This document shows, piece after piece, positions 44,605 to 54,440 of a stretch of DNA of 64,000 nucleotides. Position 1 is the first letter of the stretch. Each line of letters starts with the position of its first letter. Position numbers and translations under genes: made by a program. The DNA is from Meconema thalassinum (lineage: Eukaryota; Arthropoda; Insecta; Orthoptera; Tettigoniidae), in NCBI GenBank assembly GCA_946902985.2, contig OX336388.2:1704985978-1705049977 (forward strand), given 5' to 3'. Under the pieces are notes generated by a model. The model was given only the letters and a program-made list of their open reading frames with translations. It searched no databases and was not told the DNA's origin.

Positions 44605-45120
44605 GCCCAGTCATTTGGTGCTCAGAAGTGCCTGTTTCAAAAAAAAAAAAAAAAAATAGGGTAGAAGGTTTCTCGACGGATTCTTATGTTTTTCGGTGTG
44701 CTGAATCCGAATATGAAGTTTGCCAACAAAAAAAATGACGGCTTCACAGTGAAAATCGCAAAAAATCCTAAAAATTTTGGACTTTTTTCACAAAATCGCT
44801 TATAAGTTGAAAAATATGCTCTAGCGGCGGTGTCCTGCACTCAAAAATTAAAACTGACCAGTGAATTTTGAAGGAAATTTTAGCTACTTTAATTTTGTAA
44901 ATAGTGAAAAATTTACTAGGAAGCATACTTTTCAACTTATAAGCGATTTTGTGAAAATAGTCCGAAATGTTTAGTTTTTTTTTGCTATTTTCACTGTGAA
45001 GCCGTCATATTTTTTGTTGGCAAACTTCAGATTCGGATTCAGCACACCGAAAAACATAAGAATCCGTCGAGAAACCTTCTACCCTATTTTTATTTTGGTC
45101 AAACTACCATTTGACTGGGC
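44605..45120. mobile_element. Long-armed MITE with TA flanks
   Basis: Starts GCCCAGTCATTTGG and ends CCATTTGACTGGGC, flanked by TA (44603-44604 and 45121-45122). Arms of about 200 bp (to about 44820 and from about 44921) are highly alike, for example GGTAGAAGGTTTCTCGACGG paired with CCGTCGAGAAACCTTCTACC. The loop is about 100 bp. The left arm carries a poly(A) of about 18 (44639-44656). There is no coding frame. TA flanks fit a Tc1/mariner-mobilised MITE. Confidence 0.8.
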
Positions 45121-45122
45121 TA

Positions 45123-45434
45123 TTAGTCGATTGTTATATCTCTTCTAAGTAAAAGCTGTCCTCGTGCTCCAATAAACATTAGTCATTAACGTATGGATCT
45201 CTACAAAGAATAACCCTAATCCATACTCACAATAACCCACAAGAAGCGATCGATGTAGTGTTCTCGACTATCGGACAGACACTATCATTAATGGCCCCAC
45301 TAATGCATGTAATTATGAACGGACCACACGATAGACGGTCTCATTAGACACCGAAACCTAATCGGTCCTTGCAGTACTGATATGCACAACTATGCACGCG
45401 ACTCACGTACACAACATGGGACCGTAACAGTAAG
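45123..45434. other. Unassigned DNA
   Basis: Nothing recognised. Confidence 0.4.
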
Positions 45435-45560
45435 GCTGGCTGCTTAGCACAGTAACAAGGTTCTGCCTGCTGCGCCCAAGGTCACGGGATCTAATCCGGC
45501 GCAGTCAATTGCCATTTCAGGGAGTTTGACACCTTTGGCACCGCAGCAACTCATAACATT
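45435..45560 (+). repeat. SINE family C, shortened
   Basis: GGCTGGCTGCTTAGCACAG head, CACGGGATCTAATCCGGCGCAG, then a collapsed body and an ATTATTATTATC tail. It meets the next SINE tail to tail. Confidence 0.6.
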
Positions 45561-45567
45561 ATTATTA

Positions 45568-45755
45568 TCTAATAATAATAATAATAATGTTATTGGTTTT
45601 ACGTCCCTTTTAACTACTCTGGCTTTTAGAGACGCCGGGGTGCCGGAATATTGCCCCGAAGGGGATCTTTAACGTGCCAGTAAATCTACTGACACGGCTC
45701 CCTCGCATTTGCGCACCCTCAAATGCCAGCTGACTGCGCCAGGATACGAATAATA
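45568..45755 (-). repeat. SINE family C
   Basis: TAATAATAATAATAATG, then TTATTGGTTTTACGTCCC, GAGACGCCGGGGTGCCGG, CCCGAAGGGGATCTTTAACG and CTGACTGCGCCAGGATACGAA. The orientation is opposite to 45435-45560. Confidence 0.85.
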
Positions 45756-45814
45756 ATAAGAATAAATAACAATAATAATATACTAATAATAATAATAGAC
45801 TAATAATAATAATA

Positions 45815-46205
45815 AAAAGAGATGGTGGAGAAATTGGAAACCAAAGAAATGGTAAGTTTAGAAGACGCCATAACCAGGATTAATATAGGCCTACGCATGT
45901 GGAGAACATTACTGATGCGATGCGGAAAAGACGAATTACGTTTCATTGACACGTGATTCTAATGACATCAACACGGTTAACCAACCGCATTTTCACTTTT
46001 CTCCAAGAGATAAAGAGAAAGGAAGCCTGGTTCAGTGAGATACAAAAATATCTGCACGAGATTGGGATCTCATGTGAAGATATCCAGGGGCGTGGCCAGC
46101 TTAAGAAAAAACTCTTCGAACATCGGAGTTTCCAACCAAAGCCGACGGTGAAAACTGGAAAGGCGTAGAGAGAAAGGAACAACACCGTCTACGAATGAAG
46201 AAATA
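45815..46205 (+). pseudogene. LINE 3' end, reverse transcriptase C-terminal tail
   Basis: Frames give MTSTRLTNRIFTFLQEIK, AWFSEIQKYLHEIGISCEDI, GRGQLKKKLFEHRSFQPKP and KTGKAW, colinear with the copy at 42895-43375. TAA tracts flank it on both sides (45760-45810 and 46272-46328). Confidence 0.75.
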
Positions 46206-46271
46206 TTGGACTAATTTTAAAGCTTAAAGGAAACAGTTGAAATGATGTGGTCCTCTAAGCCGAAACGAAAC

Positions 46272-46298
46272 AATAATAATAATAATAATAGGCGTAAT

Positions 46299-46328
<30 letters not shown>
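46272..46328 (+). repeat. TAA microsatellite, interrupted
   Basis: Two TAA runs separated by GGCGTAATT. Confidence 0.9.
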
Positions 46329-46330
<2 letters not shown>

Positions 46331-46615
46331 CAGGAATCATTAACAAGATCACAAACTTGAAAAAACTTAAACTATCTGATTATGAGAAGGACGGTGAACA
46401 GGTAAACTCAACCAAGCGCTGCTAGAAGGGAGCCGATGAATGTCCAGGTTCTCGTATTCTGGAGTAGGATCACGTAATGTGGGCTGTTCAGTCACAAAGC
46501 TAGCAGCACACAGATTGGAGGGAGGGTTAAAGTGTATAACTGGATTCCCGATTTGTTGACATCTTCCTTCAGTCGTGATGAGGGGACGGGGAATTGGTCC
46601 TTCCTTTCCATTTAC
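46329..46615. other. Unassigned DNA with an unrecognised frame
   Basis: The minus-strand frame at 46367-46633 (88 codons, proline-rich) shows no domain that I know. Confidence 0.3.
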
Positions 46616-46800
46616 AGTATGTTGTTGTTTCATTTAGGGGCTTTCTGACATCGTGGTATTACTCCAAGCATTTGGTTGTGTGTAGACTTTGCCTGATAAC
46701 TTGTGTCCTATCTTGTCTTTACAAGTGCGTGCATTTGAAGTATGATTTGGAAGGAGGCAGTCGAGATCTTAATTTAAGCAACGTGCTGACATTTGCATAG
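46616..46800 (-). repeat. SINE family F, 3' part
   Basis: GTTGTTGTTTCATTTAGGGGCTTTCTGACATCGTGG, TGCCTGATAACTTGTGTCC and GGAAGGAGGCAGTCGAG. Confidence 0.75.
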
Positions 46801-46814
46801 CGGCCGATTACAAT

Positions 46815-46990
46815 TAACAGTTCGTACCCTGTGCCCATGGTTGGGGGACCAAATCCTGACGCAATTTGGATTTTAAGGACACTCTAAAGTGAGATACCTG
46901 TGTCAGTAGATTTACTAACAAACTAAAAATCCCATTCAGAGTTAAATTCAGGAACTCTGGAGTCTCTAAAAACACGGCGGTTTTTACAAA
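46815..46990 (+). repeat. SINE family C, degenerate
   Basis: TGTGTCAGTAGATTTACTAAC, AAAAATCCCATTCAGAG and AACTCTGGAGTCTCTAAAAACACGGC follow the C body order, with many substitutions. Confidence 0.5.
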
Positions 46991-46999
46991 ACGAATTCT

Positions 47000-48306
47000 T
47001 TTAAAACCCTAATTAATTAACTTGAATAACTTAAGTATCGCGTAAATGAAATGGCAGCAAGGTCGGATTGAATACGCTACTAACCGGAGTCGTGATTTTA
47101 TTAAATATTCATCATATAAAATTATTTATGTTTATATTGATGCCATCAGCAGGAAAAAGAGCTTTTCCCAACATCTTGATCGAATACAAATGTCATAACA
47201 AAGAAGCAATGTTCCTAGTTAACTGGTAATATTAAACTGGAATAATCATAGAAATTACTTTAGGGAATAGCTGCCCTTGGAGTGGTCATAAACTGTTGAG
47301 TAACACTTGTAAATGTGACCGCAGTTGGGATCGGGTTATGGAATAATAATGTTATTGGTTTATCCTCCCGTTAAATTGTTATGGCCTTATAGACTCGGGG
47401 TGTTGGAACTGTTGCTTTACAAGAGTATCATTGTGACAAACTATCCTTAGGAGACATCAATCACGTCTTGTTCTTTCGTATACGAGATTCCAAACACAAC
47501 AGGATATATTTATCAAGGAAGTGCATCATCAAATATCAACAAGCATCTCTACCTTGCTCGCTATACAAAACAGAGACACCTACTGCTCGAGTCCAAGCTC
47601 AGTGAACCTGAGAGGAATGTGGATCGCAGACGATGAGGATAAATGTGGGGGGTTCCCAGTCCGTGCGTAGTAACAGAACCAAATACATTGGTCGGTGACT
47701 CACTCACTTATTCGCAACACCACGGTGGTTTAGGCAACAGCCCTATGTTACCAGTATTGGAATAGACAGGAATTCCAGATAACACTGCGGGCTGTTGATA
47801 GGCCCTTCTCTTCCCACCTCCCACGTCACCTCCCCCCGCAAGTTCAAATAGCTTGAAACCGAGCAGTATCTAGCAGTAATACAGTATATGAAAGGCACTG
47901 TACTTAACATATTACATCAGTCGCGGTCGGCCGATGCGCGGGCAACAGCCGAGTGGAAAATCCCCGCGCGCGACGGTGCTGATATATAAATACTGTATAA
48001 CCCTGTATTATCACAGCCCGATAACATGTGATGAGAGGCATGTCATTGCGAAATTCCTATTATTGGAGATAAACCAGCTTAGATAGAATTCACTTCGTAC
48101 GGGCGCTCAGGAGAAATGGTGGACGCTTGTCCTCAGAAGTTTTTTATATTTATTCTCCAATGGATTTCTTTTGGATATGCCGATATAGTACATTACTTCA
48201 AGTCCCGCGGCACCTACCTCATCCCTGTCCCTAATACAGTTACACACACTACTACAAGCATTACAGACACACAGGTTACCAGACAAGTCCTTACATCCAA
48301 CATCAC
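47000..48306. other. Unassigned DNA with one SINE C scrap
   Basis: Bases 47346-47430 (AATAATGTTATTGGTTTATCC, ATAGACTCGGGGTGTTGGAAC) are a decayed SINE C 3' end in reverse. The rest is unrecognised. Confidence 0.4.
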
Positions 48307-48794
48307 AGGACTGATTAACAAGATGTCCCAAGGTCAACAAACGAATTAACAACAACAACAAAGATCTCTGGACAAAGACTGAGACGTCCAATGTTGTTCG
48401 AAGCGGTTATTAATAAGGCAGAGTGAGTTTCATGTTGGAGCGCAGTCGACCAATGGCTGCAAGCTAGTGAAGAGCGCGCGTGGTTGTAGTTAGCCACGGG
48501 GCTGATGACCAAAATGTCCCAGGACTCTCAAACGAATTAACAACAACAACAAAGGTTTTATCTGGACAAAGACGGAGACCTCCAATGTTGTCCGAAGTGG
48601 ATATAATTATACAGGGTGAATTTGTTGCTGGAGGGCTGTCGATCAGTAGCTGCAAGCTAATGAGGATAGCGCGTGGTTGTAGTTAGCCACGGGGCTAATG
48701 GCCAAGATCCCCAAGTCCCTCAAAGGAATTAACAACAAAGGTTTTCTCTAGACAAAAACAGAGACATCCAATGCTGTCCGAAGCGGGTATTATA
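48307..48794 (+). repeat. 191-bp tandem array, about 2.5 units
   Basis: The anchor GAATTAACAACAACAACAA recurs at about 48343, 48534 and 48726, a spacing of 191 then 192 bp. Each unit holds CTGGACAAAGACGGAGAC, CCAATGTTGTCCGAAG, GCAAGCTA(G/A)TGA, and GTTGTAGTTAGCCACGGGGCTGATG. The CACGGGGCTGATGACC...(AAC)n ending looks like a LINE 3' terminus, so the array may be stacked LINE tails. The third unit is cut by the mariner insertion at 48795. Confidence 0.8.
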
Positions 48795-49655
48795 AGGTGC
48801 GTTCAAAAAGTAACGAGCCGGAGGCTGGAATGCGCAAACCGGTGACTACATCGGCTGATCGTGGCGTGTGTAACGAGGTGTGGTTCCGACCAGAGGGTGG
48901 AAGGTCACAGCCCGTCGCTAGAGGGCACGGGTGCACGTCACGTGACGATACAAAGCGAGCAGCAGCATGCATCAATCGTCCAACGCTGCCAGTCGCATTG
49001 AAAACAGTGACATAGAGGCGTCAAACGAAGAGAAAACCGGCGTTGTTCGGTTTCTGACAGCGGAAGGAGTAGGGGGAACGGACATTCACCGCCGAATGTC
49101 ACAAGTGTACGGCGAACACTGCATGTCCCTTGCAAGGGTCAAGGCGTGGCACAAGCGGTTCAGGGAAGGACGGGTGTTGTTAGCCGATGATGCCCGGTCT
49201 GGGGCACCCCCCTGCATTACCGATGACAACGTCCAGCTGGTTGATGCACTCATTACCCAGGACCACCGAGTGACAGTGAACGCCATAGCCGCCGTGGTCC
49301 CTCCACGACAATGCACGACCTCATACGGCCAACACAGTCGCGGCACTCCTGCAGAAATTCAAATGGGAGGTTCTCGGCCACCCTCCATACAGTCCAGACC
49401 TCTCTCCCTGTGATTACGCCATGTTTGGTCCCCTGTAAAGGGCTCTGCGGGGCCAACGATTCACTTCGGACGCCGACGTCCAGCTGTACGTGCGGAACTG
49501 GTTCACATCGCAGCCCAGGGAATTTTATGAGACAGCCATTCACCGCCTCGTGTCACAGTGGGACAAGTGCCTCAACAGCCAGGGCCAATACGTGTAACAT
49601 ACAGGTACTGGTTTCTGTAATTATGCCTCCGGCTCGTTACTTTTTGAACGCACCT
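48795..49655 (+). mobile_element. Mariner element, internally deleted, perfect-looking ends
   Basis: Inverted ends of 31 bp (48795-48825 and 49625-49655) start AGGTGCGTTCAAAAAGTAAC. I see no mismatch between them. TA stands on each side (48793-48794 and 49656-49657). At 861 bp it is well short of the 1.3 kb usual for the family, matching the loss of the middle of the transposase gene. Confidence 0.85.
48967..49598 (+). pseudogene. Mariner transposase, internal deletion
   Basis: Bases 48967-49300 encode the N-terminal helix-turn-helix region (VVRFLTAEGVGGTDIHRRMS, ARVKAWHKRFREGR, DDARSGAPP). After AAVVPP the frame changes. From about 49303, DNARPHTANTVAALLQKF is followed by HPPYSPDLSPCDYAMFGPL, a TAA stop, then RALRGQRFTSDADVQ and FYETAIHRLVSQWDKCLN. 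The second (HDNARPH) and third (SPDLSPCD) catalytic blocks survive. The first catalytic aspartate and roughly 110-140 residues before HDN are missing. It cannot make active transposase, but its ends could be recognised by an intact relative. Confidence 0.8.
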
Positions 49656-49657
49656 TA

Positions 49658-50517
49658 TATTATTTTCTCTGCCAACATACGAGAACTAACCCGTCAACAA
49701 CGGGTACAGCAGCTAAAGGACAGTGAAGAATAAGGTGTCTGCAGAAAAAAAAGATTATATACAACCGGAAATAAAACGAAAGAAATAAAAACTCGCTTTA
49801 CTCTGGCATGAAATTCTCTGATTATTTCACTGGAAATAAATACGAACTTTAATTACCCTAATGACACTCTTAATTTTCATTGCAAAACAATAGCCTAAAC
49901 CCCATTAACGACCATTATACCACTTTCAATAAGGCACTTGTTGCTCGGGTAATCTGAATGCAACGATTTCAACCCAGACCGAGAGAGAAAATAAAAAGAA
50001 AAAAGAACTTTCAAGCACACACAAACACATCCTTCATTCTTGACACGCAAACCGGTGGCAGTGCTCTATAGAAACAACATCGAACCTGAAGTGCAATGAA
50101 CTAGACTCAATCAGAACGGAATGCGAAGTCCATTTGTTCTCGCGAGCATTCTCTGCTGCGCTGTGATGGCTTTGCTAGCAAAAGTGAAGTGGATTGTGGA
50201 TTTACCGGCTACAAAGCTACGGATGTCTGTTTCCGATTGAAACTGACATCGACAAAGCATTAGATAACATCTAGTGGCCACTGTATAAGGCAGAGAAAAA
50301 ATCTATGAGGTAACACATGGGAGATACTCTCCCAATACTGTATATCACAGATCGATTCACCAATTAGGCCAGGAAAGTAACTGACGGTCACTGAAGGACA
50401 CAGATTTAAAAAAAAGTTTTCATTGCGATCGTATGCTGATATACTCAATGTGACCAGACATGGGACTCAGAGCTAACAGATTCGAGGCTGAAGCACAGTA
50501 GCTCAAATAGGGGTAAG
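49658..50517. other. Unassigned DNA
   Basis: No gene or repeat recognised. Confidence 0.4.
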
Positions 50518-50720
50518 ACTATTGGTTTTAAGCCCCTTTTAACTACTCTGGCTTTTAGAGACGCCGGGGTGCCGGAATTTTGCCCCGAAGGGGATCTTTA
50601 ACGTGCCAGTAAATCTACTGACACGGCTCCCTAGCATTTGAGCACCCTCAAATGCCAGCTGACTGCGCCAGGATACGAACCTGCAACCTTGATCCCAGCA
50701 AGCGAGTAGCTCAAACAAAG
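50518..50720 (-). repeat. SINE family C
   Basis: TATTGGTTTTAAGCCCCTTTT, then GAGACGCCGGGGTGCCGG, CCCGAAGGGGATCTTTAACG, CTGACTGCGCCAGGATACGAA and CTGCAACCTTGATCCCAGCAAG, through to the head. Confidence 0.85.
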
Positions 50721-50751
50721 CATAAACCTATTTATGGTTACTGCAAACTTT

Positions 50752-50760
50752 TCTTTCTTC

Positions 50761-50794
<34 letters not shown>

Positions 50795-50795
50795 C
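50752..50795 (+). repeat. CTTT microsatellite
   Basis: About ten CTTT units. Confidence 0.95.
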
Positions 50796-50799
50796 GAAC

Positions 50800-53683
50800 C
50801 CAGACCCAAACCTCGAAGGTATGAGTAGAGCAACCTTGTAATATATACTTGTAATCCCTGCCACAAACATAAAGGTTCTTTGTTTTAGCGATTGTATGCT
50901 ACTAATAATGGGTTTGAAAACTCTTGAGTTACAGCAGAGATAAGTTAATTCGAACGAATATGTATACCCTCCTCTATATTTGTAATTAGAACAACGCTAA
51001 ATTCGCGTTTAATTATACGTTTTTGGATCATTCGAAGCATCATTAATATTGCGACTCTTCATTCATCTCAAGCTTCACTTAACAATAGGTATTAACTTCT
51101 CCCCTACTTATTACGAAAAGTGGGTTGATGTGCGGAAACCCTAATAAGATTCGCTGAATCTCAACCAGTGTTAAAGACGACATTTTCAATGTAATCTGTG
51201 AAGTTGAATGTTTTGCTCATTGAGTCAGGTTAGACAGACCAACGATCACTTTTTTTTAAAGTTAATGCCATTTAAATGAAAATGCTTATTTAAGTTCTAT
51301 ACTAAGGTATATTAATTTTTCAAACTATATATTTCTTTGTAGGAATTCCAAAATATATATTCTATGTGTGTGTATACTTGTGTTTAAATTTCTTATGTGT
51401 GTTCTACTGAATATTGTACCCAACTGGGGTTGGTACAGGATATGAACATCGGATCTTTAAGATGAAAAGATGTCAAGTAATAAGCTAGCCATGAGGAAAT
51501 AGGAAGTGATTCAGGCCATGACGCAGAACATTGACAGCTTTATCTAGAGATACGTGGTGCAAGCGATATATGAATCACGAGGGAAGTCACGCCGTGATGA
51601 ATCAACCAGAGCAGATTGGCAGGGGAGTCACCGCAGAGTGCTAACATCATCATTTTTCTGGCAACATTGGATTGCAAATCAACACCGCAAAATTGTGAAA
51701 TAAGCTGTTTTCGCGGAAACAATGCAAAATTACAACAATATGTTTCCATGGATCAGGTTAATCCGGGAAATTAGGAATTAAGCAAGGTTAAAAGTGAATA
51801 ATTTAGGCCCAGGGAAAAAGCACTTAGTCAGCAATTACGTCATTAGGCGGAGCTAAGAGGAGGTCGTGGGAAGAAGAAAAAGAACTCATTCGCCCACACA
51901 TCTGAGGAGCCTTGTAGATTTTATTTAAATTAAATAGACGATCGATTTTCAGGAAACGAAATGATAATGAGACTTTTGGATTATAGGGAACATAATGATA
52001 TATTTTTCAAAGACGTGCGACGTCTATTTCAGAAGTTAGCTCCAAGAAGAAGACAAAAGTAGTTTATTTTTGCAAGTTCCCAATAAATAGCCCAGGTTTC
52101 AACCAGAGAGCATGCAGTATCCGTCAGCCAAGTGAGGCTTTAGGCTGTATCAAAAGCAGTTCACCATCAGTAAGCGGGGAGATGCTACACGCTGTCTCAT
52201 AAAATGCAGAAACACTGCATTATACTCGTCGCAGTTCAGTTAAGCCCGGGAAGGCTCAGCGCAATTCCGCACAGTATATAAGTATACAGTACGCAGTATT
52301 ATCAAGCTGCCTGGACGGAAGTTCGTCATCACATTAGAAAGGACTCATCGTACTCCTATATGGAGATGTCACAGCGAGTAACGCAGTTCGTCACCAACCG
52401 CTAAAGTGGATCGTGTTAAGACAAATTAACAATCATCAGTATCCGCGGTTTCAACAAAAGTTTGTATGTGCGTGGTAATATAAATCCGCTACGTCAAAAG
52501 TACGGTTGTTTGTAAGTGATCACTAGAGCACTTGTGATAGATCAAATAAATTGTACGATACTCGAAAACCGTGACGAAGTAAAATTGCGCCGCGACAAAT
52601 TCTAGAACAGTAATTAGCTAGAATACAGCAGTCCAGATCAGTAGAAACACTACGCTAGAGGTCATCGTATCAATAACATAGACAGGTCTCCGTGAAAGTC
52701 AAGTGAAAGACTACAGTAGTAAGGAACCGACATTGGAACGAAATCCAATAATTCAAGTAAATGGACACGGGTTCGAGACCCAAGAACAAAAATATAGTGA
52801 ACTTTAGCGAAGCTACAGTGTGTCAAATAGGAACGTAGAAATAAAGACATTCTCGTAGGAGAAATAAGGAAAACTTGTGTCAGATAAGGACAAAGTACGG
52901 TCAAGTAGTAAGCGGGCCATAGGTTCGATAGACCGCTACGTAAACGTAGGGCAAGTGAAAATTGCAAATCGCTTATGAAAGGACGATAAAGGAAGTCAAA
53001 ATAGACAATCAAAAGGACAGGGCAGAGACTAGATCCAGTGAAAAATTAGGAGCCGTTCGAGTTAGCATCACGTCCAATGCAGGGTCCGGGCATCTCATCA
53101 GGGTGTCGATCACCAATAAAACGTGCCAAGAGTCACTGAGATGTGGTGAAAATTAGTGCAGTGGAAATAAGTTACAAGATATATGTGTTTTAGTGTTAAT
53201 ACAGTATTTTACAAATTAATGATGTGTTTAAATTTAAGTGAAGGTCGATTGGACCTAAGTGAGGTGCCGCTCACAAAAGAAAGTGTCATGGAATAGTGTT
53301 AATTATGTCGTTTGGTGGGTGAATCCTTCCTAAGGATGAAGCAGAAGAAGCACACTGGTGAGTCATGATTTTTCATTAAAATTGCAGATGTACGATGTAC
53401 TGACCCGATGGGATCGATCGTAACTAGGGAGTTTAACGATCGAACTCATCGGGTAGTTGAATGCACTTATATAACTGAAATGTTGGGATAATAATAATAA
53501 ATAACTGCGAGAATGACCTTGAAAAATAAGTATATGAATGGGATCAGTAATATAAAGTAATAAAAACCCAAGAAATGAAATAATAAATAATAAATGATTT
53601 GGAGGAAGGAATCGAAAATAATAACTTAAATGGCTTAGAATTTCGCCATAGTAAAAGCACATAATGAAATAAATATGCATCAT
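50800..53683. other. Unassigned DNA; possible promoter and donor site
   Basis: No coding sequence recognised. TATATAAG at 52275-52282 (GCACAGTATATAAGTATACAG) is TATA-like, and CTGGTGAGTCATG near 53357 is a good splice-donor match. Together they could mark a non-coding first exon or an LTR-type promoter, but nothing confirms it. The frames at 52662-53012 and 52962-53156 have no domain. Confidence 0.25.
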
Positions 53684-53698
53684 AATAAGTTGTTAAAA

Positions 53699-54064
53699 CC
53701 GACAGTAGTGGCTACGCTGGCTAAAGCTCAGCATTAGGTCATGGGGCCAAGCTCGCTGCTGACTTGGTAGACGCGTGGGTTCGAGCCCCCCCGTCGGCCG
53801 TCCTTGAAATGGTTTTCCGTGGATTCCCATTTTCAACACCAGGCAAATGCTGGGACGGTACCTTCTGACAGGCCACGGCCGCTTCCTTCCACATCCTTGC
53901 CCAGTTTCATTCACCATCATTCATTTCATCTCTCATTAACTCCTCTCATGAGGTTGGCGTCAGGAAGGGCATCCAGCCGTAAAAACATCGCCACAAAGAC
54001 TTCCATCGCATCTCATCCCCGACCCCGTTGGAAAACGGGAATAATAAGGGGTAGACATACATAC
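53699..54064 (+). mobile_element. SINE family B, complete copy with perfect target duplication
   Basis: The 15-mer AATAAGTTGTTAAAA flanks it exactly (53684-53698 and 54065-54079). The head GTGGCTACGCTGGCTAAAG and B-box-like GGGTTCGAGCCCCCC start it. The body has GGCCGTCCTTGAAATGGTTTTCC, GCCACGGCCGCTTCCTTCC, CATTTCATCTCTCATTAACTCC and CATCTCATCCCCGACCCCG. The tail is AATAATAAGGGG followed by ACATAC. Four other copies in the window are older and unflanked. A young insertion of about 366 bp. Confidence 0.9.
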
Positions 54065-54079
54065 AATAAGTTGTTAAAA

Positions 54080-54438
54080 TAAATAATGAAAAGGAAAAAT
54101 ATAAAATAGTTGGATTTTATAATTAAATGGCAAATAACAAAAAGTTGTAATGAAAAATAATTGAAAGTTTGAAACGAAAATAATAAATATAAATATTATC
54201 GAGTTGTTATACTCTAAAAATAAAGTGATAATAAAAATCGTAATAAGGAACTCAAGTAATAAAACGGAACGAAATAAATAATATCTTGACGTATTGTTGT
54301 CAAATGATCAATTTGTAAATCTCCAAAAGTAATTGGTGAATAAAAACACTTAAAGAAAATGCATTATCGCAGGCTATCAAGCCAGAATTATGAAAATAAA
54401 AAGATAGGAAGGCCGAGGTCTTACCGCTATAAATGAAA
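54080..54438. other. Unassigned AT-rich DNA
   Basis: Nothing recognised. Confidence 0.4.
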
Positions 54439-54440
54439 TA

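Noticed and set aside
48307..48794. CRISPR-like array
   Set aside because: The repeats are 191 bp, contiguous and without unique spacers, in eukaryotic DNA.
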